A DNA stretch of 6,349 nucleotides from Mageeibacillus sp. UBA5438 (GTDB lineage Bacteria; Bacillota; Clostridia; Saccharofermentanales; DTU023), in contig DIRK01000021.1 in the NCBI GenBank assembly GCA_002427535.1, forward strand, positions 18,918 to 25,266, given 5' to 3'. The translations under genes were made by a program, and so were the position numbers. Positions 1-5,616 of this stretch are shown piece after piece. Each line of letters starts with the position of its first letter. The stretch's first letter is position 1. The notes below the pieces were generated by a model. That model had not been told where the DNA came from. It searched no databases and was given only the letters and a program-made list of their open reading frames with translations.

Positions 1-342
1 TTCGGGGATGGAGTCGGGGTGTCCTCGAAAGCCTTTGACTTCAACGACACGGATCTGCCCCTTGGGGGATACCGTGATAAGATCCGAGCGCCCCCGGATA
101 GTGAGCGTGAAGGGGAGGTTGTCATTGTCGATAGTGCTTTCGAGTGTGAGTTCCGAAAATAGTTCGTGATCGGGGTAATAACGTTCGGCGCCATCGAAAA
201 AATCGCGGTGGATTCTTGTGCCTTCAATCCCTGTGATGCCCGCGTAGAGGTTGCCTAACAGAGGACCTTTGCGTTTGGCTTTTTCGGCCATTTCCCGCAC
301 GGCGACATTGAGTGTCGGTTTGTTTGTGTCTTCAGTGGTCAA
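1..342 (-). CDS. N-terminus of Rad3/DinG-like helicase with PD-(D/E)XK nuclease domain (partial)
   Basis: The first 114 codons are visible and the gene continues past the left edge. The translation fits the N-terminal Cas4-like nuclease domain found in front of some bacterial Rad3/DinG-type superfamily 2 helicases: EGTRIH at residues 40-45, the acidic SEL at 63-65, GRSD with Asp87, and EVKG with Glu101 and Lys103. These are the expected PD-(D/E)XK metal-binding and catalytic residues. The family is thought to act in DNA repair or processing in the cytoplasm. The helicase motifs themselves lie outside the window, so the helicase assignment rests on resemblance of this domain only. The start is TTG at 340-342: an in-frame TGA lies six codons before it, and a GAAAGGG ribosome-binding-like stretch lies about 10 nt upstream. 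The ATG at 289-291 has no ribosome binding site and would cut into the domain. An unrelated Cas4-like or RecB-like nuclease is the main alternative. Confidence 0.68.
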   Translation of the reverse strand, partial: MTTEDTNKPTLNVAVREMAEKAKRKGPLLGNLYAGITGIEGTRIHRDFFDGAERYYPDHELFSELTLESTIDNDNLPFTLTIRGRSDLITVSPKGQIRVVEVKGFRGHPDSIPE

Positions 343-441
343 GTTGGGACAACCCTTTCAAGCGGATGTACCGCTGTCAAGAACCCTTTTTGCCATACGA
401 AAATCTTTTAAAATATGTCTCTCCTTGACGGGTACAGCTTG

Positions 442-470
442 ATTATACATGAAAAAGGCACAGCGTCTTT
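442..470 (-). promoter_or_regulatory. Possible promoter for the helicase-like gene
   Basis: A perfect TATAAT on the minus strand occupies 442-447, about 100 nt before the TTG start. The hexamer 17 nt upstream (465-470, AAAGAC) matches the -35 consensus poorly and lies in the loop of the tRNA terminator hairpin. If used, this promoter would depend on an activator or be weak. The -10 element is seen; its activity is inferred. Confidence 0.4.
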
Positions 471-485
471 TGAAACACTGTGCCT
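452..485 (-). terminator. Rho-independent terminator of the tRNA unit
   Basis: On the minus strand, AGGCACAG (478-485) pairs perfectly with CTGTGCCT (456-463) across a 14-nt loop. The stem is followed at once by five T residues (452-456). It lies 6 nt past the CCA end of tRNA-Leu, where a terminator for the tRNA transcript is expected. Confidence 0.85.
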
Positions 486-490
486 CTAAT

Positions 491-577
491 TGGTGCGGAA
501 AACAGGACTTGAACCTGCATGATCGTGAGATCACTAGTACCTGAAACTAGCGCGTCTGCCTATTCCGCCATTTCCGC
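491..577 (-). tRNA. tRNA-Leu, anticodon CAG
   Basis: This 87-nt class II tRNA folds completely. The acceptor stem is GCGGAAA/TTTCCGC, the D stem GCG/CGC, and the anticodon stem CTAGT/ACTAG has loop TTCAGGT, giving anticodon CAG (reads CUG). The long variable arm GATC-TCAC-GATC is typical of Leu tRNAs. The T arm contains TTCAAGT, and CCA is encoded at 491-493. It follows tRNA-Glu after only 5 nt, so the two are cotranscribed and end at the hairpin downstream. C34 restricts decoding mainly to the G-ending codon. Confidence 0.96.
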
Positions 578-582
578 TTTTG

Positions 583-657
583 TGGTGACCCCAAGGAGAG
601 TCGAACTCCTGATTTCGCCGTGAGAGGGCGACGTCTTGACCACTTGACCATGGGGCC
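583..657 (-). tRNA. tRNA-Glu, anticodon CTC
   Basis: This is a 75-nt class I tRNA with an encoded CCA end (583-585). The acceptor stem is GGCCCCA/TGGGGTC with one G-U pair, and the anticodon stem TCGCC/GGCGA carries the loop CTCTCAC, giving anticodon CTC (reads GAG). The T loop is TTCGACT. It is the first gene of a two-tRNA unit with its own promoter immediately upstream. Most bacteria rely on tRNA-Glu(UUC), so this C34 form is the accessory isoacceptor. Confidence 0.95.
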
Positions 658-673
658 GTCCGCAACGGATTGA

Positions 674-702
674 ATTATAACATGTTAAAAATGTTAGGGC
701 AA
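674..702 (-). promoter_or_regulatory. Sigma-A-type promoter for the tRNA-Glu/tRNA-Leu unit
   Basis: On the minus strand, the -35 TTGCCC (697-702) and -10 TATAAT (674-679) are separated by exactly 17 nt. The -10 ends 16 nt before the 5' end of mature tRNA-Glu. The promoter lies in the 60-nt gap after the permease-like gene. I see no GC-rich terminator in that gap, so read-through from the upstream operon into the tRNAs is also possible. Confidence 0.8.
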
Positions 703-717
703 GATGATTCATTCGAC

Positions 718-2157
718 TTACTGTCCCGGCAATTTTTCGCGTTTGCCATAGCGTTCTCGTGTCCCGAACAGTCGCTCTTTGATCGGCTGGTGGTAGAACA
801 ATAAGAAGGCGGGCAGCAGCAGGAGGACGAGCCGCCCGATGAGGGTGTTGGCAAAGAGGATGAGTGCGCCAAGCCAGCGGTTGCGTCCGCTGTAGACTCC
901 GTTGATCTGTCCGTCGGTGACTTTCTTCACCATGGAGTCGGGCTGTGTGCCCTGCGGGTAGTGGTCGATGTCGACAGTATAAACGCTTTCCTCGATTTCA
1001 AAGACGCGCTCGACATAGCTTATGCCCTTGTCTTCAAAGAGCAGGATGTCGCCGATCTTTATGGTATGGCTGCCGTCGTAGACATCGAAGTAGGCTAGGT
1101 CGTTGACCTTGATTTCGGGTTGCATGGTGGTCGATTTGAAGACGTAGGGGATGGTGCCCCGGATGTTGACTTCTTTGCCTGTGGCGGACGCACTGATGAG
1201 GAGCACCATGACGTTGAAGGCGAGTCCCGCTAAGACTAATAGGACTAGGAGGCTTGTGGTTAGGATGTCAAAGGCGCGTTGGCGGCGGATGATCCGCCCG
1301 CGGTCAAAGAGTGCTTTTTTGCGTCCTGTTTTGGGCTGGATGCTGACGACGGTCACATTTGCGGGCAGTGTTTCCTCGTAAGCTTCGTCGAAGCGTTGGT
1401 AGTGTTTGGCCATGGATAGGGCGCGTAAAGATGAGAAAAGAACGGTCACAAGGACGATGCCGAGCGCGATGGGGACATAGTATGAGCGTTCGAAGTCGAT
1501 GAGTGTCCGGATGTTTTGCATCGTGATGCGGTTTGAGATGACTGAATAAAAATGGGTCACGCTTTTTAGAATGACGATGGCGATGGCGGACAAAAAGATG
1601 AAGAATCTTGCGTAGCGCCTTGACTTCACGATGGAGGAGATGAAAAAGGAGAGTCCTGTGAGCACGAAGAGGTCGAGTAGCCCGACTAAGTAGAGTGACA
1701 GGAAGTAGCGTGTGACGAGTGTGTAGCGTAAAAAGTAGGTGAGGAGCAAGGTGGTGGCAAAGCCGATGCTGTACATATAAAGGATGGAGATGAAGGCGGC
1801 TATAATTTTGGATAATACCATGCCCCTACGCCCGTATCCCATCTTGATTAACAGGTACCAGCTGTTGGTTCTTATTTCCTGGAAGAACAGGCGTTCGTAG
1901 TAGAAGAGGTAGTAGAGGGTCGTAAGCAGGAGCGCGAGGTGGATGTAGATGTAGAGGGTGGAAAAGTAGCTTCCCTGCATGATCTCGGGCACGCTGTCCA
2001 TGAGGACGCTTTCTTGTAGGCTTTGCAGGCTGAAGTAGATGGCAAAGGCGAAAAGGCCCATGAAGACGGCGAATCCTATTTTTCGCCCGCTTGCGGTCTT
2101 GGAGGAGGGGTAGGCTTGCCGCAGTTCTTTGTTGAAGTAGTGCAGGTTATAGATCAT
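718..2157 (-). CDS. ABC-permease-like membrane protein fused to a degenerate SipW-type signal peptidase domain
   Basis: This is a 479-residue membrane protein. Residues 1-250 hold about six hydrophobic segments (roughly 26-46, 65-87, 114-143, 147-177, 184-205, 227-245), resembling ABC-2-type permeases. Residues 290-460 look like a complete SipW-type S26B peptidase: a basic cytoplasmic stretch, a membrane anchor (300-322), the box STTMQP (342-347), the segment ISYVERV (379-385), an Asp near 398, and a C-terminal membrane helix (about 429-456). In active relatives the first box is SGSMEP and the second contains THR. Here the nucleophile position is Thr344 and the His position is Glu383, so proteolytic activity is unlikely. 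The ATG overlaps the end of the ABC-like gene by 11 nt with GAGG 4 nt upstream, which indicates translational coupling. I infer that it partners the ABC-like protein and binds, rather than cuts, SipW-type substrates. The permease label is based on topology and context. Confidence 0.72.
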   Translation of the reverse strand: MIYNLHYFNKELRQAYPSSKTASGRKIGFAVFMGLFAFAIYFSLQSLQESVLMDSVPEIMQGSYFSTLYIYIHLALLLTTLYYLFYYERLFFQEIRTNSWYLLIKMGYGRRGMVLSKIIAAFISILYMYSIGFATTLLLTYFLRYTLVTRYFLSLYLVGLLDLFVLTGLSFFISSIVKSRRYARFFIFLSAIAIVILKSVTHFYSVISNRITMQNIRTLIDFERSYYVPIALGIVLVTVLFSSLRALSMAKHYQRFDEAYEETLPANVTVVSIQPKTGRKKALFDRGRIIRRQRAFDILTTSLLVLLVLAGLAFNVMVLLISASATGKEVNIRGTIPYVFKSTTMQPEIKVNDLAYFDVYDGSHTIKIGDILLFEDKGISYVERVFEIEESVYTVDIDHYPQGTQPDSMVKKVTDGQINGVYSGRNRWLGALILFANTLIGRLVLLLLPAFLLFYHQPIKERLFGTRERYGKREKLPGQ

Positions 2158-3157
2158 GTTGCCTCAGTAGTTCTTGGTAGGCGTTTCGTACGGTTTTTTC
2201 GTTGATTTCAATCGCGTCCGGGGATAGTCCCGCGCTCACGATGGTTTGGTAGACACGTGAGGGGAATTCTTTTTTATTGTTTTTGTCTCGGATGATGAGC
2301 GCATTGTCATCGATCCACAGTTCGTAATCTAATAGGAGGGGCGTGAGGGTGGCGTAGATCTTGTCGATGTGTTCGTCGCAGACGTAGGCGACGATTTTGT
2401 CATGAACGAAGCGTAGCTTATCAATGCTTCCGCTGTAGAGCATCTGGCCGTCTACGAGGTAGAGGCTGTGGCTTGCGACCGCTTCGATGAGGTCGGGGTC
2501 ACAGAGTCCTAATAGAGTGGTTTTGCCGTTTAATGTGGCCCGTTCCACGATCTTGGGGATTGAGCATGCTAAAAAGTCGGGGAATTCATATTCGGGGAAA
2601 TTGAACACGATGACGGGGTTTTCGGAGTAGCTGGCGGCTATTAATGCTACGACGGCTCGTTCGTCGTCGTACAGGCGTTTTAGGGGGCTGAGGGCGAGGT
2701 AGTCGAGTCCGAGGCTAATGAGCTGTTCCAGCAGTTCTTCTTGTCTGTAGACGCGTTTTAGTGCGTCTTTGGCGGTGCTGTAGTCGAGGTAGTCGACGGG
2801 GTCGATGTCCTGGAATTGGAAGTCTGTTTTTTCGGTGGTGAACATGAGGTATTCGAGGACGTTCATGTTGGGGTAGGGCATGCGGGGTGTCCCGATGTAG
2901 AAAAGGGAGGACGGATTGGAAGGTTTTTTGGGATTGATGGCTTTTCCGAAAAGTTGGTATTGTCCGACGAAGGGTCGGACGCCGCCGATTATTTGCAACA
3001 GGAGTTTTGTTTCGAAGGATGTTTCGGCATAGATGCCCCAGGTTTCACCCGCGTTAATCGTTAAATTGACGTCGCTCAAGACGGGCAGGGGAGGTTTGCC
3101 TTCGTAGTGTTCTAAGGAGTGGATGTTTTCCATCGATAGGATCGGTGTCTCTTCCAT
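2147..3157 (-). CDS. Degenerate ABC-type ATPase-like protein, probably unable to hydrolyse ATP
   Basis: The 336-residue protein has the layout of an ABC ATPase subunit (about 1-235) plus an extra C-terminal region like those of ABC-2-type exporters. Landmarks that align: LSDVNLTINAGETWGIY before the P-loop, YPNMNVLEYL after the Q-loop, and LYLVDGQMLYSG near the end of the domain. Nearly all functional residues are changed. The Walker A region reads AETSFETKL (44-52), with Thr at the invariant Lys position. The Q-loop Gln is Thr90, the signature is LYDDE (162-166), Walker B ends FNFP (185-188) in place of LDEP, and the H-loop His is Pro211. The frame is intact, so this is not ordinary decay. 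The ATG at 3155-3157 has AGGAG 7 nt upstream, overlapping the peptidase stop codon. The 3' end overlaps the permease-like gene. It is probably a structural or regulatory partner of that protein. Standard annotation would likely call it simply an ABC transporter ATP-binding protein. Confidence 0.75.
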   Translation of the reverse strand: MEETPILSMENIHSLEHYEGKPPLPVLSDVNLTINAGETWGIYAETSFETKLLLQIIGGVRPFVGQYQLFGKAINPKKPSNPSSLFYIGTPRMPYPNMNVLEYLMFTTEKTDFQFQDIDPVDYLDYSTAKDALKRVYRQEELLEQLISLGLDYLALSPLKRLYDDERAVVALIAASYSENPVIVFNFPEYEFPDFLACSIPKIVERATLNGKTTLLGLCDPDLIEAVASHSLYLVDGQMLYSGSIDKLRFVHDKIVAYVCDEHIDKIYATLTPLLLDYELWIDDNALIIRDKNNKKEFPSRVYQTIVSAGLSPDAIEINEKTVRNAYQELLRQHDL

Positions 3158-3167
3158 GACCGGTCTC

Positions 3168-3674
3168 CTATGTGAAGGGGATTTTCAAGATGAATATCCC
3201 GATGACTCGATCGGGGGTGAGTAGTTCAGGGTCAGGTGAGTTTAGGGGATTGTCTCCTTTGGTGCGATAGGCGATGTTTCCGTCATCTGTTTTCAATACT
3301 CCAATGATCCGGTGGGTGACGGTAGTCCCGGATTGGGTTGTGAAACTTACGATGGTGTCTATCGCAAGATTAGAGGGGTCTTCTGCGGGTCCTACCAATA
3401 GGATGGAGCCTACGGGTAATCCGGGTTCCATGCTGCCTGTTTCGACCATGAATAATCGGTATCCGAATAGATCGGGTGTTTTGCCCTGACGTTTGGCTAT
3501 GTTGACAGTGATCAAAATTCCGACTAACAGGAGGACGACAATGGTAAAGAGGGTGCCACCCAGGATGGGGAGTCGTTTGGAATGCTTTTTGGTTCCCTTT
3601 CGTTTTGCATTCACGATCGTTTCCCGCATGGCGTCGATTTCTTCGGCTGTTGTATAGGTTTGTTTGTTTGCCAC
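3168..3674 (-). CDS. sipW: SipW-like signal peptidase I (S26B family)
   Basis: This 168-residue membrane peptidase should remove signal peptides from the two fibre-like proteins encoded just upstream, acting at the outer face of the membrane. It has a basic cytoplasmic N-terminus, one membrane anchor (about 36-58), the nucleophile box GSMEP (Ser81), a THRI box (His121, the ER/archaeal-type base that distinguishes SipW from Ser/Lys SPases) and GDN with Asp141. The protein stops soon after RVIGIFILKIP. SipW relatives usually continue there into a C-terminal membrane helix, which is absent here. The start is GTG at 3672-3674 with GGAGG 6 nt upstream; a competing ATG at 3690 belongs to another frame with no recognisable product. 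The next gene follows after 10 nt. Active-site residues and neighbours make the assignment strong; the exact substrates are inferred. Confidence 0.93.
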   Translation of the reverse strand: MANKQTYTTAEEIDAMRETIVNAKRKGTKKHSKRLPILGGTLFTIVVLLLVGILITVNIAKRQGKTPDLFGYRLFMVETGSMEPGLPVGSILLVGPAEDPSNLAIDTIVSFTTQSGTTVTHRIIGVLKTDDGNIAYRTKGDNPLNSPDPELLTPDRVIGIFILKIPFT

Positions 3675-3738
3675 AGGATACCTCCGCCATGTATTTCCTT
3701 GATTCTATTACATCTTAGCCGGTTTGGGTAATAAACGA

Positions 3739-3762
3739 AGGGACGATCTTTTGACCGTCCCT
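3739..3762 (-). terminator. Imperfect terminator or attenuator between fibre genes and peptidase gene
   Basis: On the minus strand, AGGGACGGTC and GATCGTCCCT form a 10-bp stem (one G-U pair) with an AAAA loop. The following T-rich tract is interrupted (TCGTTTATT). It lies between the second fibre-like gene and the peptidase gene. No convincing promoter is visible in the 65 nt between hairpin and GTG, so partial termination with read-through is the simplest reading. That would make fibre transcripts more abundant than those for the membrane machinery. Confidence 0.6.
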
Positions 3763-3783
3763 AATCTTTTTGGTTATCTTTTT

Positions 3784-3807
3784 CGCTTCTTCAAACGAAG
3801 TGAAGCG
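3784..3807 (-). repeat. Hairpin just downstream of the second fibre-like gene
   Basis: CGCTT plus CTTC (3784-3792) pairs with GAAG and AAGCG (3797-3807) around an AAAC loop (GTTT in the transcript), with a 2-nt bulge. On the minus strand the stem is followed by AAAAAG, not a T tract, so it is not a classical terminator. It begins about 28 nt past the TAA of the fibre gene and could protect the 3' end of that mRNA. This role is inference. Confidence 0.45.
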
Positions 3808-3835
3808 TAAAGGAGAATTCTAATTATTTACCCGA

Positions 3836-4384
3836 TTACGGCTGTACCTGTGTGCCGGTGACGGAGACTGTGATGGTTGCGCCGTGCCTGGATCCAGCGT
3901 AATCGATATCATTGACATTTTCAGTTACCCAGGGCCATTCGATATTAACAGAGTAAACTTTTTCCTGACCCTCTTCAGCCAGTTCAAACGTGTCGTTAAA
4001 CTTAATGTCACCTGTATGTCCTGGGTTCATTGTCCCCAAAACGATCGCTTCGTCTTTCTTCGTAACTTTAACAGTTAGTGGAAAGATGTAACTCTTTTCT
4101 GCGCCTTCGACCAGGACAGTAACATCCAAATCCATACCGGTTTCGCTGATGGCTTTGTCATCAAAATTTTTCACGCTGAAATCCCATTTGACGGTTTCAC
4201 CCGGAGCGATTTTTACGCCCTCGGAAAAAGTGCTGGTTCCGCCTTCTAGGAGGATGAATTCTTTCGCGACAACGTCGCCCTTGACGAGTTCATCGAGTGT
4301 GATCGTGTAGTAGGCCATGGTGCCTGCGATGATGGATGTGGTGATGGCGAGCACGAGGGCTACGATTAACAGTGTTTTTTTCAT
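3836..4384 (-). CDS. TasA/camelysin-like secreted fibre protein with SipW-dependent signal peptide
   Basis: This is a 182-residue exported protein. The N-terminus MKK followed by a hydrophobic stretch (5-20) and the segment IAGTMAYYT is a typical SipW-cognate signal; cleavage is expected after Ala24. The remaining 158 residues have the character of a TasA/camelysin-type beta-sandwich: alternating hydrophobic strands, APGETVKWDFSVKN (60-73), and a C-terminal HGATITVSVTG. No cysteines or catalytic motif are seen. Residues 1-47 match the upstream paralogue at about 36 positions; the rest diverges. The ATG at 4382-4384 has AAGGAG 9 nt upstream. It lies 67 nt after the paralogue and is probably cotranscribed. 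In B. subtilis, TasA proteins polymerise into biofilm matrix fibres; a similar extracellular structural role is inferred. A camelysin-type surface protein is the alternative. Confidence 0.85.
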   Translation of the reverse strand: MKKTLLIVALVLAITTSIIAGTMAYYTITLDELVKGDVVAKEFILLEGGTSTFSEGVKIAPGETVKWDFSVKNFDDKAISETGMDLDVTVLVEGAEKSYIFPLTVKVTKKDEAIVLGTMNPGHTGDIKFNDTFELAEEGQEKVYSVNIEWPWVTENVNDIDYAGSRHGATITVSVTGTQVQP

Positions 4385-4451
4385 TCTTCTTTTCTCCTTA
4401 AGGATTTGTTAAGTTAATATCAATATTTTCTTGATTCAAAATGGCTATCCT

Positions 4452-5447
4452 TCAGTTTTGTTGATACTCAACAAACTGGACTGATGCTTCTATCCCGTTG
4501 ACGTATACATTTTCTAGGGGTTGATGATTGTATCCTGATCCGGTACCAAGGCCGGTTACCTTATTCTCCAATCCGGAATTTGCCGGAATATCCTGGTTCC
4601 AAGTTATTGGATTCGAAATTGTATAATGACCATCATTTTCTTTCGTAAGGATTGATTGATAAGAACTGGTCAGGTTTCCGTCTTTCAGTTCAAAGGCTAA
4701 TACCCAGTTTTCTATTTCTTTATCCGAATTGTTGATGATGTCGATTTCGTATTTAAATTCATAGCCACCGGGAGTGTCAGGATCTCCTTGTTTCCATGCT
4801 TCAGTAATTTTATAAACAACGTTTATATCCGATGTTATCGGTTCTGTCTCGCCCGGCTCATCATCGTCTCCCCCTGGAATCTCCGTGCCGGGCTCTCCCG
4901 GAACCACTTCATCAAAAGGAACCTGCTGTGCCACAGCATTCACCGTGACAGTCGCACCGAAGTCATTTCCCGCGTACGCGCTGTCATTATCGCCGTGCGG
5001 CCATGTGAGCACGATACGATGGTCATCGCTCTGTTGGTTATCAGGAGACTGTAATAGGAAGTATCCATCCGTGATGAATGTGCCGGTTCCATCGTCGTTC
5101 AAAGTAACCGTTTGTCCGTTGACCGTTACCGCAAGAGGAGCGATCGCTTGTTTACCGTCGGTTGCACCAACCACAAAGGTCAGGCGGTAGTACATGTCTG
5201 TTTCAGTGACAAGACCATCTTTATGGTTCTGCACGGTAAACGGCCATTCGACTGTTTCGCCGGGCGCAATTTTATCTGAGAAAGAAAGCGTTTGCTTACC
5301 TTCCTTTTCAACAAAGATAAATTCCTTTGCCACGACTTCGCCCTGAACCAAATTATCTAAGGTAACCGTGTAGTAAGCCATGGTTCCGGCAATCAATGAT
5401 GTCGTGATGGCCAGGACAAGCAGAAGGACTGTGAGGGTCTTTTTCAT
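4452..5447 (-). CDS. TasA/camelysin-like secreted protein with C-terminal CBM2-like carbohydrate-binding domain
   Basis: This 331-residue protein has three parts. Residues 1-24 form a SipW-type signal (IAGTMA, cut expected before YYT). Residues 25-176 form a TasA/camelysin-like domain sharing the APGETVEWPF and FGATVTV landmarks with the downstream paralogue. After an acidic, Gly/Pro-rich linker (about 178-205), residues 206-327 resemble family 2 carbohydrate-binding modules: an EAW motif (Trp218), the alternating strand FKYEIDIINNSDKEIENW (Trp248), TWNQDIPANS (Trp283), and a terminal VYVNG. These Trp positions fit the aromatic pattern of CBM2-like beta-sandwiches, which bind cellulose or chitin. 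The ATG at 5445-5447 has GGAGG 9 nt upstream. It is the first gene after the promoter. The CBM-coding segment is visibly more AT-rich than the rest. I infer an extracellular fibre or surface subunit that tethers to polysaccharide; the ligand is unknown. Confidence 0.83.
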   Translation of the reverse strand: MKKTLTVLLLVLAITTSLIAGTMAYYTVTLDNLVQGEVVAKEFIFVEKEGKQTLSFSDKIAPGETVEWPFTVQNHKDGLVTETDMYYRLTFVVGATDGKQAIAPLAVTVNGQTVTLNDDGTGTFITDGYFLLQSPDNQQSDDHRIVLTWPHGDNDSAYAGNDFGATVTVNAVAQQVPFDEVVPGEPGTEIPGGDDDEPGETEPITSDINVVYKITEAWKQGDPDTPGGYEFKYEIDIINNSDKEIENWVLAFELKDGNLTSSYQSILTKENDGHYTISNPITWNQDIPANSGLENKVTGLGTGSGYNHQPLENVYVNGIEASVQFVEYQQN

Positions 5448-5456
5448 TAATTTGCG

Positions 5457-5461
5457 CCTCC
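5457..5461 (-). promoter_or_regulatory. Ribosome binding site of the first fibre-like gene
   Basis: GGAGG on the minus strand lies 9 nt before the ATG at 5447. This fixes the start and gives a signal peptide of the same length as in the downstream paralogue, which has AAGGAG at 4394-4399 with the same spacing. Confidence 0.85.
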
Positions 5462-5587
5462 ATGCGGTTTCTATGTATTTTCTGTAAGTGTCGGATGGTT
5501 ACGTCTCTGGGATTGAATCCTGCCGTATTATACATGCGTTCAAGATTAGTTTTGAAACAAATGTTACAGAAAACTGAAAGTGAAGGA

Positions 5588-5616
5588 AATATACACAGAA
5601 ATTCGACATTTGTCAA
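5588..5616 (-). promoter_or_regulatory. Sigma-A promoter of the fibre/SipW/ABC-like locus
   Basis: On the minus strand, a perfect TTGACA (5611-5616) and TATATT (5588-5593) are separated by 17 nt. Transcription would start near 5581, leaving a leader of about 134 nt. A second TATAAT at 5527-5532 has no good -35 partner and would be a weaker internal start at best. The -35 box lies in an inverted repeat (5599-5620), which suggests repressor or activator control. I recognise no riboswitch in the leader. Confidence 0.78.

Noticed and set aside
358..396. Twelve-codon leader peptide (ATG at 394-396, TGA at 358-360) in frame with the helicase start
   Set aside because: No ribosome binding site at a usable distance from the ATG; the AAGGAGAG motif is better spaced for an ATT codon at 412-414. 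Too short to support without expression data.
718..1290. The permease fusion as an active second signal peptidase
   Set aside because: Both the nucleophile position (Thr for Ser) and the base position (Glu for His) differ from active S26B enzymes. A Thr nucleophile cannot be strictly excluded, but the paired changes favour an inactive domain.
3370..3690. Overlapping 106-codon frame starting with ATG at 3690
   Set aside because: Composition is Arg/His/Pro-rich with no domain, typical of a shadow frame; the SipW frame over the same bases has all active-site motifs and a better spaced ribosome binding site.
4885..5190. Plus-strand open frames opposite the TasA/CBM gene
   Set aside because: They are the complement of a well-supported coding gene, with no recognisable domain and no ribosome binding site noticed.
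5448..5580. Riboswitch (for example cyclic di-GMP) in the fibre-locus leader
   Set aside because: The leader length is suitable, but I find no GEMM-type core, paired helices or expression-platform terminator before the ATG.
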